Positions 8,752-17,154 of a DNA stretch of 53,757 nucleotides are shown here, piece by piece. A program made the position numbers and the translations under genes. The stretch is taken from contig NZ_JXMU01000027.1 of the NCBI RefSeq assembly GCF_001293565.1, positions 1-53,757 of the forward strand, written 5' to 3'. The stretch is from Ahrensia marina. Its GTDB lineage: Bacteria > Pseudomonadota > Alphaproteobacteria > Rhizobiales > Rhizobiaceae. The first letter of the stretch is position 1. The number at the start of each line of letters is the position of its first letter. The notes beneath the pieces are model-generated. The model was not told the origin of the DNA. It saw nothing but the letters and a program-made list of their open reading frames with translations, and did not search any database.

Positions 8752-10010
8752 TCAGGCATCTCTGTCAAATAATTGAATATAATGTCAGTGCCTGCAATGA
8801 GATCGGAGATCTCCATAGCTTCATGAGGGTTGTGCGAGCCATTGCGGTTACGCACGAAAATCATGGCAGAAGGTATGCCGGCATTTGCAAATACCGCAGC
8901 ATCATGGCCGCCGCCGGAAGGCATTGTAAAAGGCTCCAAATCGACGTTCTCCATCGACGCTAAAAGCCCCTTCACCATTTGGCTGTCACATAATGCGGGA
9001 GCGGTATACATTTCGGCATCAAGTTCAAACTTGACGCGCCGCTCACGTTCTACAGATTTTATTATCTGCTCAAGTAAATTGCGAATGGCATCTAATGCTG
9101 TTGTGCTCTGGCTGCGAAAGTCCAAGCTAAAATCGACCAAATCAGGAATGCGGGTTAGTGCGTGAATTTGCGGGTCTGTCCCAACCATTCCGCATGTGAG
9201 AACGAGGTCTTCACCTTTTTGCAAAATGGTGAGCCAGCTTTCGTCCAAACGGGATAACAAATCAGCCATCGCAAGAACACAGTCCTTACGATAGGCGCGC
9301 GGTACCGCCCCCGAATGACCGGGCTCGCCCGTACATCGTATTTTCCTGTGACGAATATTGCCTCTGATGCCTGAAACAACCGCAGCGGGCAGGTTCTTTT
9401 CAACCAGCAGCGGACCCTGTTCGATATGAAGTTCGATGTAAGCGTCGATCGCTGAAATATCCATCAGCGGTTCATGCTTTTGTACGCGGTCCACCTCAAT
9501 ACCGATGTCGGTCATATGCGCTTTAAGCGCCCGTCCGTCGCCTTTGTGAAGCGCATTTAACTCCGAATCCTGAAGTTTTCCGAGAAGGGCTTTTGATGCG
9601 ATGTAGCACGGCCCAAACCATGCGCTTTCTTCGGCGCGCAGCGCGATAACTTTGACGGGCTTTGCAAAACCGATGCCAAGATGTTTTGCGCGTGCAAGAC
9701 AAAGCAGCCCTGCGATCACGCCAGCAAGGCCATCGAAGTTTCCGCCATTGGGAACGCTGTCGACATGGGAGCCCACCAAAACAAACTTCTCTGCGTCCGC
9801 GTCTTCGGGAAGAGAAAAAATCACGTTCTGACCGGCATCATAGCTGACGGCCAGCCCCTGATCGCGGGCAAAGCCGACCAGAAATTCCAGCGTTTTTGTC
9901 TCGATAGAAGAGTATGCCGGGCGGCTGACCCCTTCTGTATCAGCTGAAAATTCTGCAATGTCGTTGAAAAGTTTCGTGGCAGTGCTTTCGGAGTCGAATC
10001 CGCCGGTCAT
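8748..10010 (-). CDS. M20-family N-carbamoyl-L-amino-acid hydrolase (candidate ureidosuccinase)
   Basis: A 420-residue member of the AllC/HyuC/beta-ureidopropionase group, which hydrolyses N-carbamoyl groups to amine, NH3 and CO2. Metal ligands and catalytic residues fit: GSHVDSV (H82), [10 protein letters not shown] (D93), ALRAEES (E127/E128), ELHIEQGP (H195) and a late SGGGHDA plus NPHEAM. It overlaps pyrD upstream and pyrC downstream, each by four bases. In this setting the natural substrate would be N-carbamoyl-L-aspartate, the PyrC product in the reverse direction. That assignment is inference: the family also takes ureidopropionate, allantoate-type compounds and other carbamoyl amino acids. 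Confidence 0.85.
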   Translation of the reverse strand: MTGGFDSESTATKLFNDIAEFSADTEGVSRPAYSSIETKTLEFLVGFARDQGLAVSYDAGQNVIFSLPEDADAEKFVLVGSHVDSVPNGGNFDGLAGVIAGLLCLARAKHLGIGFAKPVKVIALRAEESAWFGPCYIASKALLGKLQDSELNALHKGDGRALKAHMTDIGIEVDRVQKHEPLMDISAIDAYIELHIEQGPLLVEKNLPAAVVSGIRGNIRHRKIRCTGEPGHSGAVPRAYRKDCVLAMADLLSRLDESWLTILQKGEDLVLTCGMVGTDPQIHALTRIPDLVDFSLDFRSQSTTALDAIRNLLEQIIKSVERERRVKFELDAEMYTAPALCDSQMVKGLLASMENVDLEPFTMPSGGGHDAAVFANAGIPSAMIFVRNRNGSHNPHEAMEISDLIAGTDIIFNYLTEMPE

Positions 10011-10951
10011 GGCGCGGCCTCCATAAAGACAAGCCCATCGGAAGCCTCCTGATCGACAACACTTCCGATCAATTGTTTGACGCTGTGCAGACCCTGAGAT
10101 TGTAAATAGCTTTCCAATCCCTCCACCATTTTCACCATTATCGGGGGATTGATGAAGGTAGCGGTGCCAACCTGCACAGCAGAAGCGCCGGCGATGAGAT
10201 ATTCAATGACATCCTCAATCGTGGAAATGCCGCCGCAGCCAATGACAGGAATTTCAACCGACTTGGCGCATTGATATGCCATACGCAATGCGATTGGCTT
10301 AAAGGCCGGCCCTGAAAGCCCGCCCATAAGATTGCCGAGCTTTGGGCGTTTGGTATTAATATCTATGGCCATGGCCAAAAGGGTGTTTGATACAACAAGC
10401 GCGTCTGCGCCGGCCTCTTCAGCAGCTTTTGCAACTTCTGTTGTTTCGCCTGTATTTGGTGTCAGTTTTGCCCATAGCGGAAGGTCGGTAGCGTTTCGCA
10501 ATTTTCGCATGACCGCTTCTGTTGTTGAGGGGCGCATGGCAAATGCCTTGCCGTCCTCCTCAATATTCGGGCAGGAAATATTGACTTCTATCGCCGCGAC
10601 ACCGGGGACGCTGATGTCCTCACATAGAGATGCGAACTCGTCAGCACTTCCGGCTGAAATACTAACAATCAGCGGCGCATCATAGTTTTTATAAAACGGA
10701 ATTACATTTGTTTTAAACGCATCCAGACCTTTGCTCGGTATGCCGATGGAGTTGAGCATTGACCCGCGCACTTCGCAGACGCGCGGGGTAGGATTGCCGC
10801 TGCGTTTTTCGCGCGTAATTGTTTTGGTAACGTGCGCTCCAAGAATATCGAGGTCGAAGACTTGGGCAAGATCTTCCGAAAAAGTGCCCGAAGCGGGCAT
10901 GATCGGGTTCTTGAGGGTGAGGGTTCCGATTTGCGTTGTCAGATCTAACAT
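10007..10951 (-). CDS. pyrD: Dihydroorotate dehydrogenase, class 1B catalytic subunit
   Basis: A 314-residue FMN TIM-barrel enzyme. The catalytic residue is Cys127 in NISCPN, which marks class 1; class 2 membrane enzymes use Ser and carry an N-terminal membrane helix, absent here. Family segments: MPASGTFS near 18-25, LNSIGIPSKG, WAKLTPN, GGLSGPAFKPIALR, and the FMN phosphate motif IGCGGIST. The gene overlaps pyrK by seven bases, as expected for a class 1B PyrD-PyrK complex coupled to NAD. Alphaproteobacteria usually make UMP with the quinone-linked class 2 enzyme (my general knowledge), so a second, NAD-linked system here hints at a catabolic role, as in orotate-fermenting clostridia. Confidence 0.93.
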   Translation of the reverse strand: MLDLTTQIGTLTLKNPIMPASGTFSEDLAQVFDLDILGAHVTKTITREKRSGNPTPRVCEVRGSMLNSIGIPSKGLDAFKTNVIPFYKNYDAPLIVSISAGSADEFASLCEDISVPGVAAIEVNISCPNIEEDGKAFAMRPSTTEAVMRKLRNATDLPLWAKLTPNTGETTEVAKAAEEAGADALVVSNTLLAMAIDINTKRPKLGNLMGGLSGPAFKPIALRMAYQCAKSVEIPVIGCGGISTIEDVIEYLIAGASAVQVGTATFINPPIMVKMVEGLESYLQSQGLHSVKQLIGSVVDQEASDGLVFMEAAP

Positions 10952-11787
10952 CCTATTGCCTCCTGTAAATCGAAGACAGGACCTTCCCGGCAGACCCTTT
11001 CATTGACGATTGCACCATTCCGGTTGAAAGCACGCACACAGCACTGGCACATGCCTATGCCGCAGGCCATTTGCTGCTCAAGCGCAATTTGTCCTGGAAT
11101 ATTGTGTTCTTTTCCCACTGTTTGAAGCAGCTTTAATATGCGGTTTGACCCGCACGTATACATGGCATCAATACCTTCATCGGCAATGAGCCCTTCTATG
11201 ATTGAGTGCATGTTTTCGACGCTTGAAGTTCCCGCCTCATCTGTAAGCGGGATGACGGTGGCGCCAAGTTCTCTGAAATAATCCAAAGACAGCAAAAATT
11301 GATCTGAACGAGCACTGCAAATCGCCGTTAGTTTCCGGTTAAGGCGGCGGGCCTCCAATGCCAGCGGTGCAAGTGTCGCCAGACCGACGCCGCGCGCAAC
11401 CAGCAGCAGGTTTTGCCAATTAGGCAGGATATCAAACCCGCGGCCAAGCGGTCCCAGCACATTAAAATTGTCTCCGGCTTTTAAAGTCGCAATCGCAGAT
11501 GTGCCTTCGCCTGTGACCTTGTAAAGAAAATGCAGTTCACCCTTGTCCGGATAATAACCGTAGATACTCATCGGACGCCGCAAATAGGGCTGTAAAGTAT
11601 CAGAAACAGGACAGAGCAGATGGAAAAATTGTCCAGGCTCACAGTCCAAAATCTTTGACGGCGCATTGAGAACGAGCAAACGGTATTCACCGTTTACCGG
11701 CTCATTGCTGATGATTGTGCATTCAACTTCGTGAATAGGTTTTGCCAGTTCAAAATCAGGCTTTGTATCTAAAGCGATGTTGCTCAC
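10945..11787 (-). CDS. pyrK: Dihydroorotate dehydrogenase electron-transfer subunit (Fe-S flavoprotein)
   Basis: The NAD-linked partner of class 1B PyrD, 280 residues. I choose the GTG start at 11787 because AGGAGG lies seven bases upstream; a TTG two codons earlier would be too close to that site. The FAD motif RRPMSIY is at 70-76, an NAD-binding glycine segment is in ARGVGLATLAPLALEA, and the [2Fe-2S] ligands are C242, C247 and C250 (CGIGMCQCC) with C266 in RVCREGPVF. All are intact. It passes electrons between NAD(H) and the FMN of PyrD, so dihydroorotate oxidation, or orotate reduction by NADH, can occur in the cytoplasm. Confidence 0.93.
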   Translation of the reverse strand: MSNIALDTKPDFELAKPIHEVECTIISNEPVNGEYRLLVLNAPSKILDCEPGQFFHLLCPVSDTLQPYLRRPMSIYGYYPDKGELHFLYKVTGEGTSAIATLKAGDNFNVLGPLGRGFDILPNWQNLLLVARGVGLATLAPLALEARRLNRKLTAICSARSDQFLLSLDYFRELGATVIPLTDEAGTSSVENMHSIIEGLIADEGIDAMYTCGSNRILKLLQTVGKEHNIPGQIALEQQMACGIGMCQCCVRAFNRNGAIVNERVCREGPVFDLQEAIGC

Positions 11788-11798
11788 GATCAAACCTC

Positions 11799-13082
11799 CT
11801 ATTGGCCAAAGATAAGGTTGGGAATGAAGAGGGAGATCGACGGCACGTAAGTGATTATCATCAGGACGATAATGTTGGCGGCAACGAAGGGCCAGACACC
11901 TTTGATAATGCTGATCACGGGCTTGTTCAGGGTAGAGGACGCGACGAAAATATCGAGACCGAAAGGCGGTGTGATCATGCCCATGCCGATATTGAGCGTT
12001 ACAATCATGCCAAAATGAATCGGGTCGATGCCCAGCGCCATAGCCACAGGATAAAGAGGCGGCACGAGAATAAGCAGCGCAGAGTTCGGATCGATAAACA
12101 TACCCGCGATCAGGAAGCAGATATTAACTGCGAGAAGGAATGAGATTGGACCTGCATCAATGGCTGTCAAAAATGCGGTGATTTGTGCCGGAACCTGCGC
12201 AAGCGTTACGAAATATGCCAGCACACCGCCCATCGCCAACAAGATAAAGATCGTTGCGGTCTGGATCGCGGCCCGCTCAGTTAGTTTGACGAGTTTGGAG
12301 AAGCTGAGATTTTTATAGACGAATGCTTCGATCAAAATTGCATAAACAACACTGACTGCTGCTGCTTCAGTAGGAGTGAAAAAGCCGGCATAAATGCCGC
12401 CAAGAATGATGGCTGGCATTCCCAGCGACCAGCCCGCCTCCCGAACAGCCTGAAGCTTTTCGCGCGCAGACGTTTTCTCAAATGACTGAACGCCGGAGCG
12501 TTTGGCTTCGAGTTTTACAAGAATGGCAAATGCCAGGCCTAGCACTAGGCCTACGGCTAGTCCGCCAGCAAAAAGCCGTGAAATTGATGAACCGGTCATC
12601 CATCCGTAAATAATAAATGTAATGGATGGCGGAATAAGCAGAGCGGTTTCCGCACTGGCAACCAGCAGGCCAAGACTGAATTTGTCAGAAAATCCAACCG
12701 AGCGCATTTGCGGGTAGACCATACGGCCCATCGCCGCGACCGTTGCTGGCGCAGAGCCGGAAACAGAACCAAATGCCATGGATCCGCCAATCACGGTGTA
12801 ACCCATGCCGCCGCGTTTATGTCCAACGAGCGATTTAACCAGTCCGGTCAACCGGCCGGCAATTTGGCCTGATCCCATCAATTGTGCGGCAAATATAAAA
12901 AACGGAATTGCCAGCAGTGTCGTATGGTTGATGCCGCCGACGGCTTTTTGAATGAAAACGAGATCAGGAAGCGAACTATAAAAGATAGTCTTTGTCGCCA
13001 GTGCAGGGATTCCAAGCACGAGCAGCATTTCAAATCCGGCAATAAGCAGGACGATAGCGAGGAGTACAACCAGAGCAATCAT
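11799..13082 (-). CDS. TRAP transporter large membrane subunit, DctM type
   Basis: A 427-residue protein with about a dozen hydrophobic segments, the normal length for the ion-coupled membrane subunit of a TRAP transporter. Family hallmarks include FVLG-type LVLGIPALATKTIFYSSL near the N-terminus, LLAIPFFIFAAQLMGSG, AFGSVSGSAPATVAAMG, PTEAAAVSVVYAI and FIDPNSALLILVPPLYPVA, and a late MITPPFGLDIFVASS. It overlaps the small subunit gene by four bases and ends 11 bases before the pyrK start, so transport and pyrimidine genes form one message. Confidence 0.95.
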   Translation of the reverse strand: MIALVVLLAIVLLIAGFEMLLVLGIPALATKTIFYSSLPDLVFIQKAVGGINHTTLLAIPFFIFAAQLMGSGQIAGRLTGLVKSLVGHKRGGMGYTVIGGSMAFGSVSGSAPATVAAMGRMVYPQMRSVGFSDKFSLGLLVASAETALLIPPSITFIIYGWMTGSSISRLFAGGLAVGLVLGLAFAILVKLEAKRSGVQSFEKTSAREKLQAVREAGWSLGMPAIILGGIYAGFFTPTEAAAVSVVYAILIEAFVYKNLSFSKLVKLTERAAIQTATIFILLAMGGVLAYFVTLAQVPAQITAFLTAIDAGPISFLLAVNICFLIAGMFIDPNSALLILVPPLYPVAMALGIDPIHFGMIVTLNIGMGMITPPFGLDIFVASSTLNKPVISIIKGVWPFVAANIIVLMIITYVPSISLFIPNLIFGQ

Positions 13083-13600
13083 GACTTGGCTCCCTCAAAT
13101 GATGAAGCGTCGTCCTCTTCGTCCGGAGAATAACGATTAATAATGGAAATAAGGCTCAAAAAGTAGCGAAGAGACAATAGGCCGAAACCGACGACCGGTG
13201 CCGTGTAAAGCCACCCGACAGGAATATCGAGGGTCGGGCTTCTTTGCCCGGTATTTAAAACAAAAACGACGAGCAGATAGGCTAGATAGGTCATGTAAGC
13301 GCAGAATATGCAGCCAACAACATCTATTATTTTGCGCAGTGTATTTCGCGCGGTTTTTGGCAGCAGTTCTCTTAAAGTATCAATGCCAACATGGCGGCCT
13401 TTTTCCAATGCCAGTCCAAGGGCGCCGAAGACAAGAAAAATATTCATCAAACGAACGGCCTCATCGACCCAAGCCATCTGGCTTGCGAAATTGCCGCCAA
13501 TTTCGCGCGCAACCACGTTCAACGAGAATAATGCCACCATGGAAAGCAGAACAGAAACGAGAAATACCCGTTCGAATTGACGTAGATATCGCATTTTCAC
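13079..13600 (-). CDS. TRAP transporter small membrane subunit, DctQ type
   Basis: A 173-residue protein with four hydrophobic segments, as expected for DctQ. The conserved helix-2 region is WVDEAVRLMNIFLVFGALGLALEKGRHVGIDTLRELLP (E/W in front of the membrane, R/H after it). The start could be the GTG at 13600 or the ATG at 13594; neither has a strong ribosome site. It is separated from the binding-protein gene by 84 bases that hold a strong stem-loop, and it overlaps the DctM gene by four bases. Confidence 0.9.
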   Translation of the reverse strand: MKMRYLRQFERVFLVSVLLSMVALFSLNVVAREIGGNFASQMAWVDEAVRLMNIFLVFGALGLALEKGRHVGIDTLRELLPKTARNTLRKIIDVVGCIFCAYMTYLAYLLVVFVLNTGQRSPTLDIPVGWLYTAPVVGFGLLSLRYFLSLISIINRYSPDEEDDASSFEGAKS

Positions 13601-13641
13601 CAGCCGTTTTGAGTTTAACTAAGGCAACTGCTTCGCCAGAT

Positions 13642-13667
13642 GGAAGCGGCCTGAAAGAGCCGCTTCC
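13642..13667 (-). promoter_or_regulatory. Stem-loop between dctP and dctQ
   Basis: A perfect 9-base-pair inverted repeat (GGAAGCGGC / GCCGCTTCC) with an 8-base loop lies between the binding-protein stop and the DctQ start. There is no T-tract, so it is more likely an mRNA-stabilising or partial-termination element that keeps binding-protein levels above those of the membrane subunits. Confidence 0.7.
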
Positions 13668-13684
13668 ACATGTGTCAGCCAGCG

Positions 13685-14713
13685 TTATTTGAGTTCTGAA
13701 TATGCTTTTTCATATGTAGCAATCAGAGCTTCGCCCGCTTCACCGGCGCGGTCGATATAGGCTTGTTTCGCTTTTTCGTAAGTCATTTCACGAAGGGCGG
13801 CTTTTTCTTCGTCTGAAGCGACGCGAACATTAATGTCGCCTTCTTTAATGGCTGAAAGAGCTTCTTCGACCGCTTTTGCTTTGTGGTCCCTGAGTTCCGG
13901 CACTACTTCATTGAAAGTGTCTGTGATAATTGTGCGATACTCATCAGTAAGACTGTCCCACCAAGCTGGATTGAACATAACGACGTCTTCCATGGCGCCG
14001 TGTTCAGAAACCACAAGGTATTTCTGCACCTCATCGAACTTCATCCGTTGAATAGTGTCGAGCGGGTTTTCCTGACCGTCAACAACACCAGTTTGAAGAG
14101 ATGTGTAAAGTTCACCAAACGGCAAAGCGATGGCAGAAGCACCAAGAGCATCAAACTGCTCAATAAGGATTTTGGAATCCATTGTGCGGAATTTTTGACC
14201 CTTGAACGCTTCCAAATCATCAAGCGGTTTGTTCGATGTGAAGTTTTTCAAGCCGTTGGGCCATAGTGCGATGCCGACAACACCTTTTGACGAGAAAGAT
14301 TCCAAGAGTTCTTCTCCAAATGCACTTTCGCGCAATTTTTGTGCGTCTTCAGGATCTGCAGGAAGAAGAAACGGAATGTCGAGAATAGATACTGCCGGAT
14401 TAAAACCACCTAAAAAAGCGGCCGGAGATACTGTGCCTTCCAATGTCCCAAGCTGCACGCCTTCGGTCATTTCACGTTGGCTACCAAGTTGACCTGAGGG
14501 GAAAATTTGGAATTCAACCGCTCCATCTGTGCGTTCTTTGACCAGTTCGGCGACCTTGGCCAAGTGAACGTGCCTAGATTGCTGATCGGATTCAAGGTGT
14601 CCGATTTTTGCTGTAAATTCTGCTGCCCATCCTGCTGAAGCTGTCAGCGTGACAGCCGTGCCAATCAGCAAAGCTCTCCGTGTTAATTTTGTGATTTTCC
14701 CTAACGCTCTCAT
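13685..14713 (-). CDS. TRAP transporter solute-binding protein, DctP type
   Basis: A 342-residue periplasmic binding protein. A basic N-terminus (KLTRR) and hydrophobic stretch form a signal peptide ending near AGWA-A (about residue 31). The core has the DctP pattern: ESDQQSRHVHLAKVAELVKERT, a switch region with Arg176 in GQKFRTMDS (this arginine usually salt-bridges the substrate carboxylate), and ALPFGELYTSLQTGVVDGQENP. A carboxylate ligand is therefore expected, which suits orotate, dihydroorotate or N-carbamoylaspartate. AGGGAGA precedes the ATG. It is the first gene of the minus-strand operon and faces a divergent XRE regulator. Confidence 0.94.
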   Translation of the reverse strand: MRALGKITKLTRRALLIGTAVTLTASAGWAAEFTAKIGHLESDQQSRHVHLAKVAELVKERTDGAVEFQIFPSGQLGSQREMTEGVQLGTLEGTVSPAAFLGGFNPAVSILDIPFLLPADPEDAQKLRESAFGEELLESFSSKGVVGIALWPNGLKNFTSNKPLDDLEAFKGQKFRTMDSKILIEQFDALGASAIALPFGELYTSLQTGVVDGQENPLDTIQRMKFDEVQKYLVVSEHGAMEDVVMFNPAWWDSLTDEYRTIITDTFNEVVPELRDHKAKAVEEALSAIKEGDINVRVASDEEKAALREMTYEKAKQAYIDRAGEAGEALIATYEKAYSELK

Positions 14714-14783
14714 TTTAGTCTCCCTGTTACATTGCGCTGAAGGACGCGACGGTATGAGAGATGCGTCGCAAAGTCAATAATAA

Positions 14784-14837
14784 TCTCAAAAATGAGAATA
14801 TGATTGCATAACCGTTATTTTTGAGACTACTATGAGA
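14784..14837. promoter_or_regulatory. Candidate operator region between dctP and the XRE regulator
   Basis: The 190-base divergent spacer contains a perfect inverted repeat TCTCA-AAAA-TGAGA (14784-14797), then TTTTTGAGA (14818-14826, the reverse complement of the first arm with its A-run) and a further TGAGA at 14833-14837. The last two copies are 11 bases apart, one helical turn. Such repeated half-sites fit binding by the adjacent XRE regulator. Assignment is inferred from position and symmetry. Confidence 0.5.
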
Positions 14838-14903
14838 GGATTCTAGCTTAATTCCAGCACGGCTTTGGGGTGGCTTCAAACAATAGGTTAAAGGTTCCGG
14901 TAA

Positions 14904-15785
14904 ATGAATCACGGCATATCTGTTGAAGAAATTGGCGCGCGTATGAAGGCTTTCCGTTTGGGAGCCGGGCTTACTCCGGAGCAGTTGGCCAATCGTTCAG
15001 GTGTATCAAGAGCAGCAATTTATCGTTACGAGGCGGGGCATCCGGCAAAAATCGATACGCTGGTGAAGATCGCTGATCTGCTTGATGTGTCTATAGCCTC
15101 GTTGTTGGGGGCCGGCGTTGAATATATCGCATCGGCGATAAGCTTTTTCGAACGTATGCGGCAGCTGGAAGAGAATGTTGATCAGATTACCGTGCTGTTT
15201 GGCCCGGTATCCTATCTTCTTACAACCGATTTGTACGATGAGTTTTTGCCGGAAATTCTAAGAGAAAGCATCCCGACTAACATTGACAATTATGAGCAGG
15301 CGCTTCGCGATGTCGATACGCTTATCAATGTTTTGCATGCGCGAAAGGCCAGCTACAATAAGCGAACCCCTAATGTGATCAGCTTGATATCGGCGGCCGA
15401 ATTGACACAATTTCTTCGTTTGGGATTTGTTGGTGTGCACAGCCCGTCGGGTGTGGACATGGAAAAGCGGCGAGAAGTTGCGCGCGTTGAAATTGAGAAC
15501 ATGGTCAGCTTGCTGCGTAACCAGCCAATTGGCGTTCAGCTTGGTGTTGTTCTGGACTCAATGCCCGGATCAAGCCTTCAGCTTTTCAAGCAGGCGGCTA
15601 AGAAGTCTGTCGCTGTTAGCCCTTACAGGTTGGGTGTCTTTGCCAATATCCGCTTAGGTGTTGCTACAATCAGTTCCGCACCGGACGCAACAGAACTGTA
15701 TCAATCGGTTACCAATCAGCTTTGGTCCCGTTCATTAAAGGGCGAGCAGGCGGCAGACTATTTGGAAAAACATGTGTTGAAATAA
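14904..15785 (+). CDS. XRE-family transcriptional regulator
   Basis: A 293-residue regulator divergent from the TRAP/pyr operon. Residues about 8-65 form a Cro/CI-type helix-turn-helix (IGARMKAFRLGAGLTPEQLANRSGVSRAAIYRYEAG). The remaining 220 residues form a ligand- or oligomerisation-type domain that I do not recognise; it is not a cupin with obvious motifs. The same domain layout (N-terminal HTH plus long all-alpha/beta tail) occurs in local regulators of transport operons. Position suggests it controls the orotate-type operon, probably through the TGAGA repeats in the spacer. Whether it represses or activates cannot be told. Confidence 0.85.
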   Translation: MNHGISVEEIGARMKAFRLGAGLTPEQLANRSGVSRAAIYRYEAGHPAKIDTLVKIADLLDVSIASLLGAGVEYIASAISFFERMRQLEENVDQITVLFGPVSYLLTTDLYDEFLPEILRESIPTNIDNYEQALRDVDTLINVLHARKASYNKRTPNVISLISAAELTQFLRLGFVGVHSPSGVDMEKRREVARVEIENMVSLLRNQPIGVQLGVVLDSMPGSSLQLFKQAAKKSVAVSPYRLGVFANIRLGVATISSAPDATELYQSVTNQLWSRSLKGEQAADYLEKHVLK

Positions 15786-15843
15786 CCGTGTTGGACGCAT
15801 CATTTTCCGTTTGGTTGTGGTACCTGATGCCCGCTGTCTTGAT

Positions 15844-16869
15844 CTATAGGTTCTCGCTCAGAAGGATTTCAATCCGAATGTTCTCTTGCGCTGCGATAGG
15901 TTCTCTTGCCTCGCTGCGCGCTCTTAGAATACGCAGTGCGCTCCGAACAGCATGACCCGGATTTTGTGCAATGATTGCATCGATCTCATCTGATACCAAT
16001 GCGGCTTCGCTGAACGGTGTGCGTTCATGCGCAACAACAACGAGTTCTTTGAGATTGCTCATTTTCTGCAAAACTTTAATTGGCAGGCGCGCCTCGGACG
16101 ATAGAACATAAACCGCAATAATATCAGCGTTGTGCTGTAGCTGGTTGGCGATTATTTTCTCAGCTCTTGGTGCGTTACCATACGTTTCGAGCGACGGGAG
16201 CGGGCGCAGCCCGGCAAAGCTTCTGGCAATGGTTCTATCGAAGCCAAGGCGCCGCTCAATACTGTCCATGGCTTGCATTGTTTCAGCCACGACCATAATT
16301 GAACCTTTTCTGCCCCCGCAAAACTTGCCAACTATCTTCGCCGCAGTGGAGCCGGCTGCCAGATTGTTGACGCCAACAAAATCAATGTCATCCAGTTTTT
16401 CCTGGCCGGACAGGAACTGAACAACATGCAGCCCGCGTTCATGCAGCCGTGCAATAGCATCGCGGACGGGTGGCGATTCCGGTGCCATGACCGCGACGCC
16501 TTCCAAGTCGCTGGTTTCAAGTCCTGAAAGGTAGTTGGCGACCGCTATGGGATCGGCCATGTCTAACTGCACGGTCTCGACTTCAGTCATGTCGTTTTTA
16601 AGAACTTTGCCCGTGTGTTCAACTTCGCACAAAAGTTCGCTGAGATATTCGTCGCCATTTGCCGGCAGTATAAAGCGAAACCGGTAAGGCCTGTTACGCA
16701 AAAGGTTGACCGCTGCGAGATTACGAACAAAGCCCGTTTTCTCGATAGCATCTTTCACCTTGGCTTTTGTTTTCTCGCTGACGTTCGGCCGGTTGTTCAG
16801 AACCCGGTCCACCGTTGCCAGACTTACGCCGGCAGCAGCTGCCAGGTCTTTTGTTGTTGCTGCCGCCAC
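15844..16869 (-). CDS. LacI-family transcriptional regulator
   Basis: A 341-residue LacI/GalR protein. The GTG start at 16869 has AAGGAGC ahead of it. The HTH is TTKDLAAAAGVSLATVDRVLNNRPNVSEKTKAKV (about 5-38), followed by a hinge and a periplasmic-binding-like sensor domain (RFRFILPANGDEYLSELLCEVEH; VAVMAPESPPVRDAI; FVGVNNLAAGSTAAKIVG; GKGSIMVVA-type strand). The reading frame is divergent from an ABC transporter/dihydroxyacetone-kinase operon, with three matching palindromes in between. It probably represses that operon and itself, responding to the imported ketose or polyol. Confidence 0.93.
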   Translation of the reverse strand: MAAATTKDLAAAAGVSLATVDRVLNNRPNVSEKTKAKVKDAIEKTGFVRNLAAVNLLRNRPYRFRFILPANGDEYLSELLCEVEHTGKVLKNDMTEVETVQLDMADPIAVANYLSGLETSDLEGVAVMAPESPPVRDAIARLHERGLHVVQFLSGQEKLDDIDFVGVNNLAAGSTAAKIVGKFCGGRKGSIMVVAETMQAMDSIERRLGFDRTIARSFAGLRPLPSLETYGNAPRAEKIIANQLQHNADIIAVYVLSSEARLPIKVLQKMSNLKELVVVAHERTPFSEAALVSDEIDAIIAQNPGHAVRSALRILRARSEAREPIAAQENIRIEILLSENL

Positions 16870-16940
16870 AAAATGCTCCTTATTTCTTTCGGCTTATTAG
16901 TGCCTGTTTTCCAACAGTTTTCATTCAGAATCAAGAAAAA

Positions 16941-16987
16941 TGAGGTTCCTGCCTCAATTTTGACTTGCATTGAGGTAGGTACCTCAA
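16941..16987. promoter_or_regulatory. Two LacI-type operators
   Basis: Two copies of TGAGG-N6-CCTCA are centred 30 bases apart: 16941-16956 and 16971-16986. The second sits in a longer perfect palindrome TTGAGGTAGGTACCTCAA-type (8 + 2 + 8 bases, 16970-16987). They lie 70-120 bases upstream of the regulator GTG and are the natural binding sites of the adjacent LacI-family protein. Confidence 0.8.
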
Positions 16988-17071
16988 TTATAAAGAAGTT
17001 CACGCCAGAATTACAAATGTGGAGGAAGTCATTTGTTAATTGCCGGCTTGGGGAGTGTTCTAGAATGTTGC

Positions 17072-17087
17072 TGAGGCTCTAACCTCA
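17072..17087. promoter_or_regulatory. Third LacI-type operator
   Basis: A third TGAGG-N6-CCTCA site, centred 101 bases from the middle copy and ending 67 bases before the binding-protein start. Sites on both sides of the divergent promoters would allow looping repression. Confidence 0.75.
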
Positions 17088-17154
17088 AACAAAAACGCTC
17101 ATTTTATTGAAACGTTTTGGCTCGCGCCGAAACACCTTAAGGGAGGATTCAATT

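Noticed and set aside
6946-10951. Reading the pyr genes simply as a de novo pyrimidine biosynthesis operon
   Set aside because: No pyrB or carbamoyl-phosphate synthase is present, the dehydrogenase is the NAD-linked 1B type, an N-carbamoyl hydrolase is embedded in it, and a TRAP importer leads the operon. A biosynthetic role remains possible only if these are the sole copies in the genome.
11787-11793. TTG start for pyrK two codons upstream
   Set aside because: The AGGAGG site is only one base before it, too close, whereas the GTG at 11787 has ideal spacing.
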